A stretch of DNA of 64,000 bases from Sclerotinia nivalis (taxonomy: Eukaryota > Ascomycota > Leotiomycetes > Helotiales > Sclerotiniaceae), in assembly GCA_029531795.1 (NCBI GenBank), contig JAPEIS010000002.1, positions 62,001-126,000 on the forward strand, written 5' to 3'. The notes beneath the pieces were generated by a model. It did not search any database and had not been told where the DNA came from. It worked only from the letters and a program-made list of their open reading frames with translations. The position numbers and the translations under genes are program-made. Every line of letters starts with the position of its first letter. Within the stretch, counting starts at the first letter, position 1. Of the stretch, positions 1 to 12,041 are shown piece after piece.

Positions 1-695
1 TTGCATACCAATTTGCAAGCGCTCGGAGACCAGTGATTGCCTTCAACAACTTGGACCGCAAGCATACTTATTAGCAATTTAATTCTGCTGTCAATCACAT
101 ATATGTGAGCAGCAAAGTAATGTGTATAGCCCTCTTTTGTTTTTCAGAAGTCGAGGCTACATTTCTGCATAGTTACACCGTGATTATTCATACCATAGGA
201 TACTGCGGTTGTCATACTCGGGGAGAAATGCCCTGTATGCAAAAGATGTAGCTTCAGGCCATATGCAAGCGGAATTGATTTTTTCCCCCGTTGACTAAAT
301 CTGCGCTGAAAGGCAAATAGGGCAACGGCAAATGAGCAAATTTGTAACCAATTTTTTCCCTGTTTTGTTACACATATGTTGTGAGCCCAGCCATCAGTTA
401 TCACGGTCGAATCAAAACAATCACGAGATGATTGCCTGCAGCCTTGTTCAATCTTACATGCACACAACTTTTCATAATGAGTCTCCAAGTAAGCAAGGCT
501 TTAATGTGGGGTCCGCCGAGTACAAATGCCCCAAATGCCCCATTCCTCCATTTTAGATTTTGAAATAATTTCATATTACTTTCAAGATATTTATATATAA
601 GTAGGTCGTTGAATCGGACATTGTAAAGACTCAAACAGTCCATTCGTCCCTTCAAATTGAGAACTATCTGTATCTCGAGTTTTAGACAATTCACA
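1..695. other. Left-edge intergenic DNA
   Basis: No reading frame here has recognisable protein features. The last part is the 5' flank of the ULD gene that starts at 696; a run of TTTATATATAA-like sequence near 589-600 could serve as a TATA-type element about 100 bp upstream of that ATG. Nothing else is recognised. Confidence 0.5.
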
Positions 696-1627
696 ATGCC
701 AAAGTCACAACAACCATCTTCGCCTCCACCAGCCTACATTAATCACGCTGATGTTGCTGCGACACATATTGAAATACTCCAGGTAGATTCTGAAAGAAGT
801 TCAACTGCTCCAACAAGCCCGGAGACTGTCTCAATGGGTCAGGAAATAGTAGAAAACCAAGTTCCGCCAGCTCAGCCACTTAATAAACAAGATCGTATCC
901 CTCATGCACCTATCTCGGATTCGAATTCGGCAGAGAATACCAATACTGATCCCGATAAGTTGCTCTCCAAACTCAAGCATGCAATTCAGTGTCTAGAGTC
1001 GTCCCAGGAAGATCGACTTATCACACGACTTGAGGCTGTCCTTTCCCGACAGGCAGATGCAAACGCAAATTCATCAGGTGTGAAGAAAGACACCAGAAAA
1101 CCAATCAAGCTTAAAGACGCAGTCGGTAGACGATTCAGCTTTCCTTATCACCGATGTGAAACTTGGACAGTAAGTAAAACCCCCACTGCGCATTGTTGTC
1201 GCCGTTAAAGCAAAATTAACATTTTCAGGGAATCGAGGAACTCATCAAATCAGCCTTCTTACACGTTGATATTATCGGGCAACATGTAAATGAAGGGCAT
1301 TACGATATTATGAATCCTGCTGGAGAAGTCATCCTCCCTCAACTCTGGGAAGACCATGTGCAGCCCGGATGGGAGATTTCCATGTCAATGTGGCCAATGC
1401 CGGGTCCTCCTAAACCAAGGTATCCACCACCACCAACATTACCAAATGGACCACCCAATGCACCGGTACATGTCATTGTTGATAGATTACCTGGCCCACC
1501 ACCCTCACCGCCTGCGTGCTTCCGTTCGCATTATCCACCCAGCTATTCCAGTGATTCAATTGTCCCAGAGAAAGGAATTCGTGGACTATGGCAAAAGGTG
1601 AAAGGGATATTTACGAAGAAAAAGTAA
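696..1627 (+). CDS. Ubiquitin-like domain (ULD-type) protein
   Basis: Two exons, 696-1169 and 1229-1627, with a 59 bp intron (GTAAGT...TTTTCAG), give about 290 aa. The ATG at 696 is the first in frame. Residues 1-130 are Ser/Pro/Glu-rich and probably disordered. Residues ~148-235 read IKLKDAVGRRFSFPYHRC, then WTGIEELIKSAF, then GHYDIMNPAGEVILPQLWE and PGWEISMSMWPM. This is the layout of the fungal ULD family, a beta-grasp ubiquitin-like fold often found alone or at the end of larger proteins. The intron falls inside the domain. A Pro-rich tail ends in the basic run GIFTKKK. The ULD assignment rests on recognition of the family pattern; substrate or partner is unknown. Confidence 0.8.
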
Positions 1628-2808
1628 GTCCGGGAGAGTCAGTTTAATCAAGACGTCGACTAATGGTACACGAGGACAAATTATGACTCTGAGAGTAGTG
1701 GGTCGCTTTGCGATGACTGATTCCAAACAAGTTCATCCTTTTTCCTTGAGTTTGAGGTTAGAGAAGGGAAAGTGATGTAGTTTTGAGGTCATGGCGCGAG
1801 GGGTCACAGTTTACAGTTTTTCGGGTATCTTATGGGAAATTCAGATTGCTAGTAATTCAATCATTTTTCCTTGGTGGTTCAAAGTGGAGTTCTCTTGATA
1901 ATTTTCAACGTTGGGTCGATGAGGGAAATCCAAAGGAAGATAGGCTTCTTTGTGATGGAAGTAGGTGTGGGTGAAATTTTCAACCATTTCGCAATTCTAT
2001 TTAACCAGTATTGCCATAATCCAAAATGACATTTACTGATCTCTGTCCTTCGCACTATAAGTCAGAGCAAGTGTCTATGATGTTACGGGAAGAATCAAGA
2101 ATACCTCCTTTTGCAGCACAAATCCCTGTACCGACTGCCTCAAAATCGGTGCAGGAATTTCATCACTTCCCCTTGAATCTGAGCTACCACTAGACACCAT
2201 TTGAGAGTCAAAACGTATTTCCGAAGAGTATCGTTTGCATTCAGAATCATGCATATTTCTTAATATCTTCAGCTACTCTATTATCTCAATGAACTTGACA
2301 TGGCAAGTGTTACTACCCACCAACCTTTTAGCTCTTTGGATCTTCTGAATCAGCAACTGTTGAAAATCATTCGGAAAAAAAACATGGCAAAAATATAATA
2401 CTCCGGGTGGGACTTGAACCCACAACTTTCGACGGTCATAATGTTCTGAGTTATCAGAATAATATAAGATCGACACGCTAACCATTCTATGAAATTATCA
2501 TTAGTATGAACTTCTTTAGAAAGAAGTTGAGGTGAACTTACGCGTCACCGGGGTTTCTTTTTGGCATGTTTGTCATGTTTGATGGTTCTTTTGTGGCAAT
2601 TTGAATATTTAATTATGAAGAGGAAGACTTAGAAATGGGAAAGTGAATTGAAGTGGGCTGTTATGGGGAATGCCTGAGTTGGCTGAATATATTGCAATTT
2701 TGGAAGGAGCGATTTGACCGACCATGAACTTGGTAAAGATAACAGATTCCAAATGATGAGACAAGAAAATTCCAAATCTATTCCTTCTATAGTACCTCGA
2801 AAGGTATT
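1628..2808. other. Intergenic region with a tRNA relic
   Basis: This convergent gap lies between the 3' ends of the ULD gene and the transporter. The only structure I see is the degenerate tRNA-like sequence at 2399-2491. Short open frames here show no family features. Confidence 0.5.
2399..2491 (-). pseudogene. Decayed intron-containing tRNA, Ile(UAU)-like
   Basis: On the minus strand a perfect T-arm is present: GTGGG, loop TTCAAGT, CCCAC (2407-2423). It is followed by a 3' acceptor strand CCGGAGTA. Upstream lies a D-arm-like GGTTAGCG. A possible anticodon arm, TCGAT paired with GTCGA, encloses CTTATA plus about 27 nt, as in an intron-bearing tRNA-Ile(UAU). The 5' acceptor strand that should pair with CGGAGTA is missing, so the gene looks dead or rearranged. 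Identity of the anticodon is an inference. Confidence 0.4.
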
Positions 2809-4703
2809 TCAGTACAAGAATCTAAATCCACTATCAACAGCAACTTCCTCGCCCTCACCTTCCTCAGCACCTCTTCCTGGAGGGGCTCGGCTATTGACTC
2901 CCTCTACAATTTCTCCTCTATCCAACTTCTTATTCAATTTCATCAAATGGAATCGCAGTACCGTTGCAAATATAATCGACACTACCGACATCGCAATGTT
3001 GACATACATTGCTTTGGCGTAACGAGGTGCATCGCTACCTGTGGGCAAAAGTTAGAACTTGATAAATTTGCCAGCTTTCAGCCGCGCTAACGAATGGTAA
3101 ATGACTTACTGGGATAAAGGTATGGTGAATAAATCTGGGCAATATTACTCAGCGCGTTAATACCTGCCAGAGCAGCTGCACGTTTAGATGGAGGTCGAGG
3201 AAGTACTATGTATCGTTAGTTCTCGAAGCTTTTGTCCAGGACTCCTGATTTAACGTACCATTCGAAATCCAACTAAGCGCAACTACATATCCCGAATAGA
3301 TCGATCCAACCATAAGACACATTGCAAGATATCTTGGTGCAAACTTAGTCGTGCCTGCTGCAATTGCAAAAGCGATGAATGCCACGACTGGAGGTGCAGC
3401 AATATGTAAATATCTTTCGCCCGTTGCATCTGCATGCCATGCATTACAGAGGATGGCAACAACCGCAATAAGATACGGCGGTGTTGTCAAGAGAAGTGTT
3501 TCGATATTACTCCGACCCAAACCTTGCACAACTGATGGGAAGAGAGTTGTAACGGTACCTGCGGACGTGAACCCGTAGATTGTGGCGAGTAAAAGCCATG
3601 CCTTGGGATCTTTCACGGCAAGCTTGGCGCCATATAAGAATGTCTGTTGCTTAGTATCAACCCAGTCATCTTGTCCGATATCTTCCTCCAGCCTCCAAGC
3701 TGCGAGGTCTTTTTCGTCTTCGGACAGCCAACTTGTTGTTCGTGGAAGATCGGGGAGGATAAAGAAGGCAGAAAAGGCTATGACGACCTGGTTTTTGTTA
3801 GCGACTTAAGCTTTTAAAGGTCTTTGAAGAAAAGTATCGTTCATCGAGACAGAAAGTAATACGTACTGTAATTGCACCCTCGATGATAAAAAGCCACCTC
3901 CAAGCACGGAGTCCTTTGGCACCATCCAAACCATGGGTAATACCCGCGGTGATCAATCCGGAGAATGCACCTGAAAGTAGAGATCCCGAGTATAGGAAAG
4001 CTGTTCGTTTAACTAGTTCCTTGCGCGTATACCAAGCTGAGAGATAGTACAAACACCCCGGCTAAATGCATGATTAAAATGATGAAATGGTAGTAGTAGC
4101 CAAGGAGAAGCCGTGACAGGACAATGACTTACAAAATAAGCCGCCTCGACGAATCCGAGAATAAATCTACAGGCGAGTAGACCACCATATGATTGACACG
4201 CAGCTGTTGATCCTGAGAGAATTCCCCAAACTATCATGCATCCAGGAAGATATAGTGACGGTTTTCCAAGTTTGTTCAGAAGGAGATTAGACGGTACTGG
4301 CCATACCCGAGTTAGCAACACTCTATGGTTTGCTCACTGCCAGAGAAGAGGAATTACCTTGCATCAGCAAATATCCCACGAACAAAATGCTAACGGCAGT
4401 CTGAAACTGATCCCCTTTCAAGTTCAGATCAGTCTCCAGTCCGGCTAATTTTGCAGCAGCAATATTGTTGCGATCCAGATAATTCATGATGTAAATAAGA
4501 ACCACCATAGGGAGTAATCTCGTATCGACTTTTCGTCTCAATGAAGTTTCGATCCTCTCGCGATCTTCTGGAGTAAGATTGCGAACGTATTCCGGAATAC
4601 GACTGGATTTAGCGGGTGTTGACGAGACATCTTCTACGAGCTCTACTTCGTTAGGGTTGATTTTGTTATCGGCTGTGGGAGGGACAGCGGCAGAGGTAGC
4701 CAT
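2809..4703 (-). CDS. MFS transporter, anion:cation symporter (ACS) family
   Basis: Six exons (4703-4358, 4296-4133, 4061-3867, 3787-3259, 3205-3110, 3038-2809) keep frame and give about 519 aa, normal for this family. After a soluble N-terminus, the first helix region contains the ACS hallmark LIYIMNYLDRNNIAAAKLAG, followed by GYLLMQVPSNLLLNKLGKPS and RFILGFVEAAYFPGCLYYLS. The middle loop carries WRWLFIIEGAIT. Dal5/Tna1/vitamin-type ACS permeases import organic anions such as allantoate, nicotinate, biotin precursors or sugar acids by proton symport at the plasma membrane. Position beside a putative aldonate-catabolic gene set suggests uptake of a sugar acid or related carboxylate, but the sequence does not fix the substrate. 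A palindromic CreA-like site lies about 230 bp upstream. Confidence 0.9.
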
Positions 4704-4930
4704 AGCTCCTAAAATATAGTTCGGATGGTATCAACTGCTCTTGAGATGAAGTGATATCGTCGCTCTAGAAAATTAACTTCAGCTTTTATGATCATAATAG
4801 GGGTTCGTGAGCACCCACCTTTTATCAAATATGTCAAGGTCGGCGCTAGATACAATTTAGCTTCAGAGCTTCTGAAATCAAAGCTGTCGTAGCTGTAAAG
4901 CGAGAATATATGGGGACATACAGCTCAGTC

Positions 4931-4944
4931 TGCGGGGCCCCGCA
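4931..4944. promoter_or_regulatory. GC palindrome with two CreA-type hexamers
   Basis: TGCGGGGCCCCGCA is a perfect 14 bp palindrome. It contains GCGGGG on each strand, matching the published CreA/Cre1 consensus SYGGRG. It lies about 230 bp upstream of the MFS start. A role in carbon catabolite repression is inferred only. Confidence 0.35.
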
Positions 4945-5393
4945 CTTCCTCCTCATTACCCCACGGCTCACGGAAAAGCATATGGTACCTTCCTTTACCA
5001 TCCATGATAATCATTTGGAAGCTGAATACATTGGACCAAGTTTACTCCTAAAGATCCACATCCGGTCGTCCAGAGATTTTACCATGGAACTCGGATATCC
5101 GATCGGCTATTGTCATGATGGTATCATAGATTCAGCCATTCAATCGGACCAAGCTGGGGCTGAGAATTTGATGTGGCCGGAAATGTTAAATGCTTCAGTG
5201 CGGGGAAAGGGATAGATAGATCTACTATGGGTTAGAACTTCCGGGTCTCTAACTGTTGGTAACTTACAACACGGCAAGCAGGAAATGGTAACATGAACAA
5301 CGCAAAGCTACCCTGACACACACTCTGGTTAATTCGTCCATTGACCCGGTACCACTCCGGAAAATCGAGCAGATCGTCGACCACATTGATAAC

Positions 5394-5486
5394 TGCCAAG
5401 TTTTTCAGTGGTTGTGGTTAAGTCAGAGCACGGGAACAGAAGGTGCCAAGTTTTTCGGTAGTTAAGTCAGAGCACGGGAACAGAAG
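5394..5486. repeat. Imperfect tandem duplication
   Basis: Copy one (5394-5442) and copy two (5444-5486) both begin TGCCAAGTTTTTC and end in TTAAGTCAGAGCACGGGAAC plus AGAAG. The first copy has about 6 extra bases in the middle. The repeat lies downstream of the carboxylate-reductase stop codon. Confidence 0.85.
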
Positions 5487-5656
5487 AGGGGTTGCGTGAA
5501 AGATAACAGCGTTGCATGCAAGATGTATGATGACGAATTACACGAAATACTTTGTGCCACATTTCAATGTCCTTTAAAAATTCGTGGATTGATAATCTTA
5601 AACTAAACGGAAATATCTGCAAGAATGACGAATACAATAACGGTACATCAGAGGAA

Positions 5657-8600
5657 TCACCATTCCTTCCTCCAACTATCAACAATTTTCTTGACCAGAC
5701 CACTACCCACAATATCATATCCATTTTTAATAGCCACAGATCTTTCGCCCGTTTTCTCTGTTTGAAATACAAGTCCCTGTCGGCCAGGTCTATCATTATC
5801 ATACTTCTCCGTGAAAAAATCCAGAAGTTTTATCGTTGGGTTCTTATCCGGATCTTGCTCGCCTTCCTTTAGTAGCTTAACCCATTCTCTTTGGCTGACA
5901 ATACTAAATTCCAACCCTGCTGCCTTCAATGCAGGCAGTAGGTCATTGGTCCAGGAGAATGTGTGGGAGTTTTGTACGTGGTAGACGATGTCTTTTGGAT
6001 CCGAGTCTTGCGTGGACGCCCTTGAAGACTCCTGCAAACCAGCAAGTTCCAAAACCGCTTGTGCAACAATATCGACGGGTAACCAGGAAGGTGTCTATGT
6101 GCTGTTAGTATTGGTATCAAAGTGTAAAAATGGATAGTTTCACCTCTTTTAGAGCCGGCAAAGCACCCAGCGTCGTTGCACTTCTTATCATCAGAGAGAT
6201 AGCCTCTGTGCTATTCCATATTCCCTCAGTCGTATCCCCAACAATTTGCCCCACTCTCAATACCTTCGCTTGCATTCCAGTCTGTTTCGCAGCTTCTCCT
6301 ATTAAAGTTTCTGTAACCAATTTTGATCGGGCATATCCCATATTTTGAGCATGATTCAAATTCGTGATGTATGTTTCTTCGATTGTGGCCGGCAAAGGAG
6401 TGCCCGCAGCCGCTGATATTGAAGAACAAAAGAACAACTTAGCGGGAGAGGGAGTGCGAACAGTAAGGCACAAATTTAGCAGGTTCACAGTTCCTCTGAC
6501 GTGATGAGATTCGAAACTTTGGACACCCAGATTGAAATTTACAGCCCACGCACAATGAATGACCGTTGTAAGATTGTCTCGCAATGTTTGAACCACGGAG
6601 GACTCGAGGCCAAGATTTGTGCCACTGAGATCTGATGGAAGACAATGCACTTTCGAGAATATCGTGGGTGATAACTTCTTGCTTGAAAGAGACTTTCGAA
6701 CTCTTTCCTCTGCTTGTTCGTTGTTGCTAGCTCGAACAAGACAATAGACCGCTTTGACGGATTCTTTCTGGATCAGCTGAGAGAGAACATGGGCGCCAAG
6801 TGAGCCGGTAGCACCAGTCAAAATCTTCCGAATTGGTTAGCAAACAACAGATATATCATTGAACGACAAAAACTCACAATTGTCTCCCCATCTACGACTC
6901 TGGAACCAGGAACATGCCGATCGAAATGGGAGTATTTTTTAATCAGTTCCTCCATGACCTTGATCTCGTCCTTCTGCTCCGATATCTTGCCTCCTCGAAG
7001 AGCATCCAAATGTTCAGCCAATGCTTGCACATTCGAAAATTCGAAAACCACATTCTGACTTGGTACCTTTGAGGCTAGATCTAGTTCTCGCAATATAATG
7101 CCACGTGCTGCGATTGCTTGTAAGCTATCAACTCCTGCCTCGAAGAAATCGGTGTCTTTCTCGAGATTCTGGATCCCAATTCGTTCTTTGAAAACGGCCA
7201 GCAGAAACTCTTCTAACTTTTCTCGATTCAATTGGAGGGCACCGCTCGAAACATCTAGTGGTTTCTCGAAGCTTTGATACATAGAATCTATCAGGTCTTC
7301 AAATTTCTTGTAGAAAGCAGGTCGAATCATGGTTCCTTTGTCCGTGCAGGGATAATCAACACCGACATCCAAGATATGTACCATCTCTTTAGAGATCTGG
7401 CTGAACCCTTCAACTCTCGAATTTGCCGCAACTACTACTGGCCAGAGCATTTCCAGCAAAGTTTCTTTGCTTAAACCAATCGCTTTCTCACTTGGAACAA
7501 TGATTAGGCCAGGAAATGCCCGACCAACACCAAACACACAGGCCTCTTTTATGAGTTCGTGCTCCCTGACCTGATGTTCGTATGTGATTGGAAGAACCTT
7601 TTCTCCATTCACGAGCGTAACGCGATCATCTAGCCTTCCAAGATACTTCCAAGCATTTGGAATTGAAGGATGAGGGGTGAATAAATCACTCGTTTTGAAA
7701 GAATTTGGTGGATCTTGAGAATTTGAGGTGACCTTTGACGGTAAACCATCCAACACCACACATTCGAATGTGTTGGCTGCTCGTGGCACCATTTGAATGT
7801 ACGGAACACATGATGGTAAAGGTCGGACGTAGTTCCATGCTGTATCTTCTCGCGAGCGAAAAGAGGTCATGAGCTGGCCTATCTCAGTACTACATACTCA
7901 GTCAGATTTTCGCTTGATATTGATATTGCGTTTGACGACATCATGAACAAAAACTTACGCGCCATAATGACCAACCAAGTAAATACCGGCTTGTGTTAGA
8001 CGATCTCCAAGATCGTCGGGACAGCTACTTCCTCCAAATAAGACCAACTTGCATTTTCGCAAAGCTTCGATTCCACTGTCGGACTCCGCAAGTAGCTTCA
8101 ACGCATAAGGCACACCATGAAAACTTTCCGGGTTCACTGCATTCATTCCTTCAATCAGATTATTCCCCGTCAACGGCAAATTGGCATTGAACATGGAGAT
8201 CTCCTTTCCCGAGTAAATGGCTCTGAAAAATGATGAAAGTCCATGGTTATGATACAAAGGCAATGTCAAAAATGCCCGATAGCCAAAGCTACTTGAGTAG
8301 TTGGAAAGACACGCCGCGTGTGTTTGGAAAATCGGTTTTGGAAGTCCTGTTGAACCAGATGAATGGATAATAAATGAATTGCGCGTTGAATCTGCAACAG
8401 TTCCCAATGATCGAGGAAATCGGGGAGTTAATGGAGCTTTGATGTCATATTGGGATTGCTTCAACAAGGGATATTGGGACACTTCAAGCTCAGCTTGGAT
8501 TGATTTGATGACTTCGTGGTGATTATCTGAAGCGACAATACGTTTACATTTTGTCTTCTTGAGAAGAGAAATGTATGCTTCCAGTGCTAACCTATTAGAA

Positions 8601-9030
8601 AGCAACAAAACTGCGAATCCCACACGTGTCAAGGCGAAGATAGTAGCGACATAATCCAGATTTGACGGCGCTAAAAGGGCAACAACTTCTGCATCAGCAT
8701 CCTTATTTGACTGTATAACCATTAGCATGATTCCTAATGTTTGACGCCTATACTTACATTTGGAATGAGCCCGATTGATGAGTACATATTTGCACCGTGG
8801 TCAGCAAATCGATCCAGATCCCTCGCCGTGTAATGAACATAATCGGATCGTCCTCTCAAGCTACCGGGATATGCAAGTAGAGGAATATCTGGAATTGTCT
8901 GACTTCGATTGTAGATCAAGTCGTCGACAGTATAAAGAGGACGGTTTGGCATAACCTTTGCTGTCTGAGACGAATTCTCCAACAGCTCATGTGGTGCTGC
9001 AAATGTTCTAGTCTCGACTATTGTCGACAT
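5657..9030 (-). CDS. NRPS-like adenylation-carrier-reductase (A-T-R)
   Basis: Five exons (9030-8758, 8710-7959, 7889-6878, 6824-6144, 6094-5657) give 1,051 aa, typical of fungal A-T-R carboxylate reductases. The adenylation domain (~30-530) has the phosphate loop IHSSGSTGLPKPI (~205), GHYGATEIGQ (~338-347; the intron splits the Ala codon) and YLGRLDDRVTLVNGEK. A carrier domain has FFEAGVDSLQA with the phosphopantetheine Ser near 597. The C-terminal thioester-reductase domain (~665 on) shows ILTGATGSLGAHVLSQL and the YARSK catalytic Tyr/Lys pair. Such enzymes activate a carboxylic acid with ATP, tether it and release an aldehyde with NADPH. There is no condensation domain, so no peptide bond is expected. 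An alternative upstream ATG at 9069 would add 13 residues. The Zn2Cys6 regulator stop lies 241 bp upstream, same strand. Confidence 0.92.
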
Positions 9031-9271
9031 GGTTTTAAATTGTAGAGAGATAATAGGTACGAAAGGCAAATTGATTGTTAGTTTAATGAGGCTTGCTAAC
9101 CAAATGGATCACATTCAATGCGCTATATATGACTGGCGGAAACGTTTCTTCTTGGATTGTATTGACCTGCACAAGCATCCGTGCCCCCCTTGTATATCCG
9201 AGATCCGGAACTAGGAAAACGACGAATTACGGATTTGGAGTAGCAACCGACCCAGGAAGCGTGGTAATGAG

Positions 9272-12041
9272 CTAATATCCGGAGCTGTTGGTCATTTCCA
9301 TTTCCCATTGTCCATTTTGTTCTCCTGTAAAGAGAAAATCAAAGCCACCCACTCCACCAGTAACCTGTATAACATAAGTATATTTCCCATTGAAACTCCT
9401 TACAATGACTTACCAAAGAATCAAATTCACCCCAGCTGGTGAGAGGATCCATAGTTACAGAAGGACTTGACTCGACATAATCGCCATCAGCGCCGTCGAT
9501 TGACCGGGCAGTGGCAACACCACCGTTCACGAAACCGGAAACCGCGCTGGGTAAAGCAATGCGATTTTGGTGAGAGCTACCTGATGTCTGGATGGTCTGG
9601 GATCCGTAAGTCTTCCGTTGCTCCTGACGGTCTGTGATAGCCTCGAGTCTCAGTTCCTCAAGAACTACGCTGTATCTTTGCGCCAAGGATTCATTTTTGG
9701 CCCTAGACGAAATCTGTGAATGACAGCGAGCAGCAGCTTCGAAATATCTGACATATTCTTCTCGAGGGAGATATCGGTGTTGGATTGTGTACACATAGAG
9801 CACCACCACTGCACAGAATGCGAAGTAGTGAGTGAACTAACCAATTCAGCAAGTTTTCCATTGAGCCATCGGAAGGAGACTTACCCAAAATGCCTGGTAC
9901 ATTTGTCCGGTCTCCATTAAATGATGGACGATGTTAGTAATTTCCATTGCAGCCTGTAAACAACTGATGACATTTTTGCTTATATCATTGCCAGTTGAAG
10001 GATGTGAATTCCTTTTGTAAAGACTGGCAAAATCCCGCAATAAGAAGGGTCGGTGAATCAAGATCAGTGCATGCCAATATGAGAGGTTTAAAACATTTCG
10101 CTGGCGTTGAAACAGGGGTATCAATAGAGACGTATCTACACCCTTAGCATCTAGAAAGCCGCTAAATTTTGTACGCCACTCATCGAGATCTTTGCAATAT
10201 TTGTCTGCTAGAGAAAGACGAACAGTGGACGACGGTGGGCGGATGGAGTAGAGATCGCGAAGAATATGGCTGATTATCTGGGCTAACCTAAGGAGGGATG
10301 AGTATAGTAGCATGTGATCGAGCTTTACAAACTTACATCCCATGAGCGATGGGTGCCATCATGATTGACTGGGCCTTCGACTTGTCAACATGGATATGTC
10401 TTGAAGTCAAATCTGAGTCGTTGACACAGCTCGGAAGTTCCTAGAATTGGGTCTTAGATTTATACCGACGATCCAGTATAAGATAACTCACTTGGTCTAT
10501 GTCATCCTCGTGAAAAGTCCGAGGCCTTCCCAGGGCTGCACTTAAGTAATTGTCGAGGGTGTATGCACACCAAAAGACTCGTTTTCTGCATTCTAGCTCA
10601 ATCATATCCACATTGATCTGAGACTCCACGCGTCTCCTGCGATGGATACCAAGAGCAAGGATTAAATGAGCTGTGGTTCCAAACAGGCTCCAACAATGAT
10701 TGACCCTCGATTGTGACAATAGATAGAAGCATTGACAAAGGCGAGCTTGAACACTAGTTAAAAGCACTCCTCCAGTTTCTGATGTCAGTTGACGATCCGC
10801 AGCGTGGAAATATCGGGAACTACAGCGTTGTTAGCTTAAGCTACATAAAATAATCGTACATTAATTGAAGGTATTCAATAGTCCAGATTAGCAGACTAGA
10901 CGTGAAAGCTTTCAATGCTTGAACGCCACTTAACATTCAAAAAGTTCAATCTTCCAATGTGAATAGAGTAAAGAACCGAGAAACCTTCATTATCAGACTA
11001 CGGTTCAGATTATTGGAGGGCCCGCAATAATTACCTCGTATCAACATCATTCGATCGATCAGTGCCAGGCATGTAATCTTTCGCTTGAGCAAAAACCATA
11101 AACAAGAGAGCAGTTCGACCTTTTGCACCACCTTTCCGTTGAAAAGCTCCCAAGTTATCGTAGAACTCATGCACCCAGGCCTCGATAGTTGGGCGATGCA
11201 AAAAGCGATGTGTCGGCACGGCAAAATCGAAATACCTTGCAACAAGGTTCTCGGCATCTGACTTTGGGGGAAGAACAAAAAAAGAAGGATCATATTCAGG
11301 CAGGGGAGCATCCCCAAATGTGAATATTGATGAATTCTGAGAAAGAGTAATTTCTCGGTGTAACTTTTTCTGCACTCGTAGAAGAAACGAGGCACCGGAA
11401 GAAGGCCCCACGTAGTGTCCTTGGAGGTCTGTTTGGGGAGGTTCTGGTGAGTTTCGAGAGGATTGCATTCTCGAATTTGCGTCAAAGTTTTCGACAATGG
11501 TAGGCTGAAGCCGGGTCAGCGTTGATGCAGCTGCAGCTACATCGTGTGGTATAGTGGCAAACTCTCCAGCCAATGGGCTATGAAACCCATTTTGATAATT
11601 TTGGTAGGGTCCCCTTTTGGGTGCTTCAATCACGTGTTCATGTTCAATGTTGGTAGAACTTTGGGCATTTTCAGGAATATCTCCAGGCTGGGCGGCATGT
11701 TCTTTCTCTGTCGCAATAGGAGGTATCTTCCCACGCCGGTAGGCTGCCGTAAACCCACAGATCAATCCAGCAGAGGTACAGAGATTGCAAGGTTGATTTC
11801 CGCTGCATCTTGTCTTTTTCCTACAACGCATTTGTCAGATGGTTTTCCGCGAAATCGAGCTGTTCTCTTACCTTTTGCAACGATCACACGCTCGGCTTAC
11901 GCGTATTCTTTCACTCTCGTCTCTTTTCCGTCTTTTGGCTGTGGGTACCGGCTGAGACTCTGCGCTCTCGTCCCTTTGATGGGCGTTTTCAATAGTTGGC
12001 TGAGAATTCACCAAGGTGTGTGGTTGTCGAGCTTCCGCCAT
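9272..12041 (-). CDS. Zn2Cys6 fungal transcription factor
   Basis: Seven exons (12041-11872, 11820-11035, 10819-10492, 10440-10337, 10287-9885, 9836-9414, 9364-9272) give about 768 aa. The binuclear zinc cluster occupies residues 52-78 (C-X2-C-X6-C-X5-C-X2-C-X6-C), beginning ACDRCKRKKTRC; the first intron splits it. A basic stretch (TAKRRKRDE) precedes it. The fungal-specific middle homology region follows, with LTSVQARLCQCFYLLSQSR and WSLFGTTAHLILALGIHRR. The C-terminus ends in a glycine-rich FDFLFTGEQNGQWEMEMTN segment. The third exon is preceded by an unusually long 215 bp intron, supported because the join restores the expected DTSSRYFHAADRQL sequence. Its place inside the cluster suggests a pathway-specific regulator; target sites are unknown. 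Confidence 0.9.

Larger units (their letters stand above)
4704..5656. other. Intergenic: transporter promoter side
   Basis: Contains the 5' flank of the MFS gene, a GC palindrome at 4931-4944, a TCCGGA at 5356-5361 and a near-tandem duplication at 5394-5486. A 101-codon open frame at 4910-5215 (+) has no recognised features and I do not call it a gene. Confidence 0.5.

Noticed and set aside
1783..1974. 63-codon frame after the ULD gene
   Set aside because: Short, no domain or signal, lies in the 3' flank.
4910..5215. 101-codon open frame on the plus strand in the transporter promoter region
   Set aside because: No recognised motif, no intron-linked extension, and it covers the putative regulatory region; likely chance.
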